Of a stretch of DNA of 64,000 nucleotides, positions 60,326 to 64,000 are shown one piece after another. The stretch covers positions 1 to 64,000 of the forward strand of contig JAKQHT010000008.1 in NCBI GenBank assembly GCA_029557895.1. The letters are read 5' to 3'. Below the pieces are notes generated by a model. It searched no databases and was not told the origin of the DNA. It was given only the letters and a program-made list of their open reading frames with translations. This DNA is from Bacteroidota bacterium. GTDB lineage: Bacteria > Bacteroidota > Bacteroidia > Flavobacteriales > Flavobacteriaceae. How positions within the stretch are numbered: the stretch's first letter is position 1; each line of letters starts with the position of its first letter. A program made the translations under genes and the position numbers.

Positions 60326-62155
60326 ATGAGCAAACCACCGGACATAGGATTAGTGAGCGCCAAAGAAGTGGCAAAGGCCATTAATGTGGACAAATACGGC
60401 GTGTTTGGTACTTTCTGTGGGTGGTTACTCATGAAAGTCCTGAAAATTTCTACTCTCAACAAGATCTATAACCGGAACAAACATCTTTCCGATATCGAAT
60501 TTTTGGATGCCATCTTGGGGGAGTTCCAGATCAGGTTCGAAATTCCGGAAGAAGATTTAAAGCGGTTGCCCAAAGACGGGGCTTATATCACGGTGTCCAA
60601 CCATCCGTTGGGCGGTATTGACGGTATTTTATTGCTAAAGTTGATGTTGGAACAGCGTGCCGATTTCAAGATTATTGCTAATTTTCTGTTGCACAGGATC
60701 GTTCCGCTCAAACCCTACATCATGCCCGTGAACCCTTTTGAAGAACACAAAGACGCAAAATCGAGTGTGTCTGGATTTAAGGCAGCCATAATGCATTTGA
60801 AAGAAGGCCACCCGCTGGGCATTTTTCCGGCAGGGGAAGTATCGACCTATAGAGATGGAAAATTGGTCATTGACCGCCCTTGGGAGGAAGCTGCCATGAA
60901 ATTGGTTCAAAAAGCCGAAGTGCCGGTGGTGCCTATCTATTTCCACGCAAAGAACAGTAAGCTTTTTTACAAGCTTTCTAAAATCAATGATACTTTTAGG
61001 ACGGCCAAATTACCGTCCGAGCTCCTGACCCAAAAGCGGCGGGTCATCAAGGTGCGAATCGGCAGGCCCATTTCTGTCAATGACCAAAAAGAACACAAAA
61101 CCATTCAGGAATTTTCTGAATTTTTAAGAAAGAAAACCTACATGTTGGCCAATTCTTTTGACCCAAAGGGGAATGTGCTCACCACCATTTCTTCGACATT
61201 AAAAGTGCCGAAACCCGTGAAGAACATTGTTACTCCGGTAAGTGTGGAGCTGATGATGAAGGAAGTAGAGACATTGCGTAAAAACGATTGCCGGTTGCTC
61301 GAAAGCAAGAATTACGAAGTGTTCCTTACCGACTCCGGTTCCATTCCCAACATCATGCGCGAGATAGGCAGATTGCGCGAAAAAACCTTTAGGGAAGTGG
61401 GCGAAGGCACCAACGAAGCCATCGATCTCGATACCTTTGACACGTATTACCACCACATGTTTTTGTGGGACAAAGACACCAATATGCTCGCCGGAGCTTA
61501 CAGAATGGGATTGGGTTCAAAGATTTTCCCAAAATACGGTATTGACGGGTTTTACCTCCAGGATCTTTTCCGTTTTGAGCCCGAACTTTATAAGATGATG
61601 AGTGAATCGATAGAAATGGGACGCGCTTTCATCATCAGTGAGTACCAACAAAAGCCGATGCCCTTGTTTTTGCTCTGGAAAGGCATCGTGCACACTACGT
61701 TGCGCTATCCGGAGCACAAATATTTGATAGGCGGTGTGACCATCAGCGATAAATTTACCAATTTTTCAAAAGCGCTGATGATAGAGTTTATGAAATCGAA
61801 CTATTATGATCCCTACATTGCCCAATACGTGCATCCGAAGAAAGAATTTAAGGTAAAACTCAAGGACGCAGACAAGGACTTTGTCTTTGACGAAACGGAA
61901 GCCGACCTGATGAAGTTCGACAAGATTATCGATGAACTGGAACCCGGAACGTTGCGCCTTCCTGTTTTGATTAAAAAATACATCAAGCAGAACGCAAAAG
62001 TGGTAGCTTTCAATGTGGATCCGTTGTTCAACAATGCGGTCGATGGACTGATGTACATCCGTATTGCCGATCTGCCCGAAAGTACCGTAAAGCCTGTACT
62101 TGAAGAATTTCAGGCCGAAATGGAGCGCAAATTTTCTGGAAATGGCGGTGGTTAA
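60326..62155 (+). CDS. olsF: Bifunctional acyltransferase, OlsF-like (PlsC-type plus N-acyltransferase domains)
   Basis: 609 aa. N-terminal lysophospholipid acyltransferase domain: SNHPLGGIDG (H-x4-D), PLGIFPAGEVS and VPVVPIYFHA. C-terminal hemolysin/OlsB-type N-acyltransferase (about 330-600: REIGRLREKTFREVGEG, DTYYHHMFLWD). The fusion makes acyl-oxyacyl aminolipids (ornithine or related amino acid lipids) as in characterised OlsF. Which amino acid is acylated is not visible. It follows aspartate kinase by 21 bp. Confidence 0.85.
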   Translation: MSKPPDIGLVSAKEVAKAINVDKYGVFGTFCGWLLMKVLKISTLNKIYNRNKHLSDIEFLDAILGEFQIRFEIPEEDLKRLPKDGAYITVSNHPLGGIDGILLLKLMLEQRADFKIIANFLLHRIVPLKPYIMPVNPFEEHKDAKSSVSGFKAAIMHLKEGHPLGIFPAGEVSTYRDGKLVIDRPWEEAAMKLVQKAEVPVVPIYFHAKNSKLFYKLSKINDTFRTAKLPSELLTQKRRVIKVRIGRPISVNDQKEHKTIQEFSEFLRKKTYMLANSFDPKGNVLTTISSTLKVPKPVKNIVTPVSVELMMKEVETLRKNDCRLLESKNYEVFLTDSGSIPNIMREIGRLREKTFREVGEGTNEAIDLDTFDTYYHHMFLWDKDTNMLAGAYRMGLGSKIFPKYGIDGFYLQDLFRFEPELYKMMSESIEMGRAFIISEYQQKPMPLFLLWKGIVHTTLRYPEHKYLIGGVTISDKFTNFSKALMIEFMKSNYYDPYIAQYVHPKKEFKVKLKDADKDFVFDETEADLMKFDKIIDELEPGTLRLPVLIKKYIKQNAKVVAFNVDPLFNNAVDGLMYIRIADLPESTVKPVLEEFQAEMERKFSGNGGG

Positions 62156-62240
62156 CTCCACTTGAGGCCTAATCCCCAAAATGTATTTTCAGAATAGTCT
62201 ATTGAAGTAGCAAGCATAAAAAATGCTGTCCAACAAGCCC
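62152..62240 (-). pseudogene. Possible outer-membrane protein C-terminal remnant
   Basis: On the minus strand a short frame ends SIDYSENTFWGLGLKWS-stop, which looks like the last strand of a beta-barrel protein. About 28 codons upstream it is closed by a stop. Too short to assign. Confidence 0.2.
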
Positions 62241-62309
62241 TTTATTCGCCTTATTGATCCACATTGGTACGGCACCTTTTTGGACAGCTTCTTGTTTTTT
62301 GCAAAAATC

Positions 62310-62753
62310 CTAAAACCAGGGTTTTTTGCCCGCTTGGTAAGTGGCATAGAACTCCGCATCAGATTTGGTAAGGTATATGATGCCTTCTACCAAGCCTATC
62401 AAGCTTGTGATCCACACCACAAAAATACCGATGCCCACACACGAAAGCACGATACCCAACAGGGTTATACCCAGAAGAATGCCGCCTTCTTTGTTATAGC
62501 CCAATATGAACTTGTGCACACCAAATGCTCCAAAGATTATTGCAAGCACACCCGCTAGTATTTTTTTGTTGTCCCCACTGCCGGAGCTAAAGGTATTTTT
62601 TACACCTTCAGAAAATTCACGTGCGGTTTCTTTTGCTTCGTTGGAAAATTCACGTGCGTTTTCTTTGGCATCTTCAACAAATTCTTTTGTGTTTTCTTTG
62701 GCGTCGTCCAACATATCGTTAAGATCGTCGCCTAAATTTTTGTCTTCGGACAT
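62310..62753 (-). CDS. TM2 domain membrane protein
   Basis: 147 aa. The first 60 residues are an amphipathic, repeated helix (KENTKEFVEDAKENAREFSNEA), apolipoprotein- or LEA-like. A TM2 domain follows with two membrane helices (about 68-90 and 95-118; GAFGVHKFILGYNKEGG, HKF motif). Function of TM2 proteins in bacteria is unknown. Confidence 0.85.
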   Translation of the reverse strand: MSEDKNLGDDLNDMLDDAKENTKEFVEDAKENAREFSNEAKETAREFSEGVKNTFSSGSGDNKKILAGVLAIIFGAFGVHKFILGYNKEGGILLGITLLGIVLSCVGIGIFVVWITSLIGLVEGIIYLTKSDAEFYATYQAGKKPWF

Positions 62754-62858
62754 TTTTTACGGTTTAAGGGTTAGACGTTTTAAAGGTAACAAAAAAAAAC
62801 AATTGGTTTGCAAAAAAGTGGTTCAATAGATAGGTAAAGGCCCTTTTCATTTGACCGA

Positions 62859-63034
62859 TTACCTTTTCAAAGCAAAATGGCCATGATAGGTTTTACCGTT
62901 CTGGCGTTCAAAAACAAATCAGTAGTCATCGGCAGGCATCCGTTTTCCGTTGAAGGTTCCGTCCCATCCCAGGCTTGTTGGGCCGGACTGTTTTAACAGC
63001 TTTCCGAATCTGTCAAAAATATAAATTTTACCCG
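62859..63034 (-). pseudogene. C-terminal remnant of a T9SS type B (gliding-motility-associated) cargo gene
   Basis: Minus-strand frame reads KIYIFDRFGKLLKQ, GWDGTFNGKRMPADDY, stop, FVFERQNGKTYHGHFALKR, stop: the type B sorting domain. The TGA at 62919-62921 replaces the expected Trp (DDYWF). Upstream the gene is cut by the IS element. The rest of 62757-62858 holds nothing recognisable. Confidence 0.8.
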
Positions 63035-64000
63035 TAGTGCATTATCAAACGAGATTTATTTTTAGGTTGTTAATATTTCTATTGAACACAAATTTGTTTA
63101 TATATTGAATCGTTGTAAGTGTTGTTGTTTTGGCTAAAATTCTTGTTTTAAACCCTTGAAAAGTTTTGGCATAATTCCTTCTAATCATAAATTGGTCGCA
63201 TAATTGAGAAAACAAAGTTTCAATTCTTTTTCTGTGTTTTTTGAATTGATAAAATTGTGGTTTATAATCTTTTTGATTTACTCTTTTAGGAGTTTCTAAA
63301 CGAATATTCACTTCATTAAACAAATCAAGCTGAATGGTTTGTGAGAGATATCCTTTGTCCCCAAGCAGCACACAATCCGACAGTTGTGATTTTATGTCCC
63401 GTAAATAATGAATGTCGTGAACTGAAGCCGGAGATAGATCAAAACTTTGAAAAATGCCCTCAATAGAACAAACAGCGTGCAGTTTATATCCGTAAAAATG
63501 TAAATCCTGCGAAGCACAATAACCTTTATTTGGCATAGCATGATCTACTTCTTTACAGATTTTGCTTCGAGACAAACGAGCAATTTTACAGACTTCCAAA
63601 GGCATACTGTCTATCACAAAATAGTTTTCAAATTCATTAAACTTCCGGACCATTTTCATCCTTATCTCTTCTATGAAAGGGAAAAGTTTCCGCTTTCTTC
63701 TATTATAAACACTGCGTTCGATTTTACCCTCGACACAAGTGTCTTTCAATTCCCTAAAAAGTTGATATTCCGAATCTATTGATTTAAATTCCGCTAATAT
63801 AATCAAGCTAATCATTTCTATATCAGATAATTTTGGGCTTATGGGCTTAAAATATAAATTTTCACCTTCCGATATTTTTCGTAATTCTTTCAGAATTAAT
63901 TTGTAACTTGCTTCGAAGTTGCTCATGATTGTATTTGTTTGAAAGTCAATATAATATACTAAATATTAGTGTTTTGAGCAACTTTTTTTATAATGCACTA
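63030..64000 (-). mobile_element. IS982-family insertion sequence
   Basis: One transposase gene between inverted ends TAGTGCATTAT (63035-63045) and ATAATGCACTA (63990-64000). The left end may start at 63030 with ACCCG. If so, the right end runs about five bases past the window, and no target duplication can be checked. It sits in the decayed T9SS type B gene. Confidence 0.8.
63045..63926 (-). CDS. IS982-like transposase
   Basis: 293 aa, DDE type: D106 in VIDSMPLEVCK, D190 in LLGDKGYLS and E236 in HRKRIETLFSQL, with HFYGYKLHAVCSIEG between the Asp residues, as in IS982. The stop codon lies inside the left inverted repeat. Full length and apparently intact. Confidence 0.9.
   Translation of the reverse strand: MSNFEASYKLILKELRKISEGENLYFKPISPKLSDIEMISLIILAEFKSIDSEYQLFRELKDTCVEGKIERSVYNRRKRKLFPFIEEIRMKMVRKFNEFENYFVIDSMPLEVCKIARLSRSKICKEVDHAMPNKGYCASQDLHFYGYKLHAVCSIEGIFQSFDLSPASVHDIHYLRDIKSQLSDCVLLGDKGYLSQTIQLDLFNEVNIRLETPKRVNQKDYKPQFYQFKKHRKRIETLFSQLCDQFMIRRNYAKTFQGFKTRILAKTTTLTTIQYINKFVFNRNINNLKINLV

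Overview
The window is chromosomal DNA of a marine- or soil-type member of the Bacteroidota, most likely Flavobacteriaceae. The evidence is the complete Bat (aerotolerance) operon, type A and type B secretion-system-9 sorting domains, HmuY/TonB haem uptake, GbsR-controlled RND efflux, an OlsF-type acyltransferase fusion, and repeated use of the Bacteroidota -7 promoter element TAnnTTTG. No rRNA, tRNA or CRISPR array was recognised.

Layout: 1-3387 is the end of an integron-like gene-cassette array without a visible integrase. It has two full attC-like sites of 132 bp each and one half site, and carries a restriction-modification pair (MjaI-type) and a VOC-fold protein. The array abuts a truncated AlbA-type gene (3388-3554). 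3713-5415 holds an SDR and an aldo/keto reductase. 5583-14783 is the Bat operon (MoxR, DUF58, a BatD-like protein, BatA-E). 14851-21071 holds two SulP anion transporters, each followed by a beta-carbonic anhydrase, suggesting bicarbonate handling. 21140-31463 holds a Cys-rich small protein, a T9SS cargo protein and a divergent haem/iron locus (HmuY-like lipoprotein and TonB receptor; DUF6607, ankyrin, DUF2271, PepSY-flavodoxin-reductase). 31444-34964 is a cvpA - conserved gene - pheS neighbourhood interrupted by accessory DNA. 35036-41293 is a GbsR-regulated tripartite efflux pump. 41343-43423 holds gpsA and a lipoprotein.

The two most interesting parts are as follows. (1) At 32541-33478 a 938-bp element with all the marks of an integron gene cassette sits inside the signal-peptide codons of a lipocalin-like lipoprotein gene. 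Removing it on paper restores a perfect lipoprotein reading frame. The cassette gene now lies directly behind the host gene's promoter. (2) 43957-50450 is a polymorphic-effector-like array: one full-length surface lipoprotein with a Gly/Asn linker and a variable C-terminal HExxH domain, followed by at least four headless C-terminal modules. The effector copy and each of the four modules is followed by a small exported partner (candidate immunity) gene. The GC-rich junction block ending in GGEVDW is shared, while the variable ends and partners are AT-rich. The whole block is bordered by imperfect duplications of the flanking genes.

50539-62753 is ordinary chromosome (TlpA-like thioredoxin, mfd, TerB-like, an HhH/OmpA envelope pair, fructose-bisphosphatase, GNAT, aspartate kinase, OlsF-like acyltransferase, TM2 protein). 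The right end is an IS982-like element inserted in a decayed T9SS type B gene.
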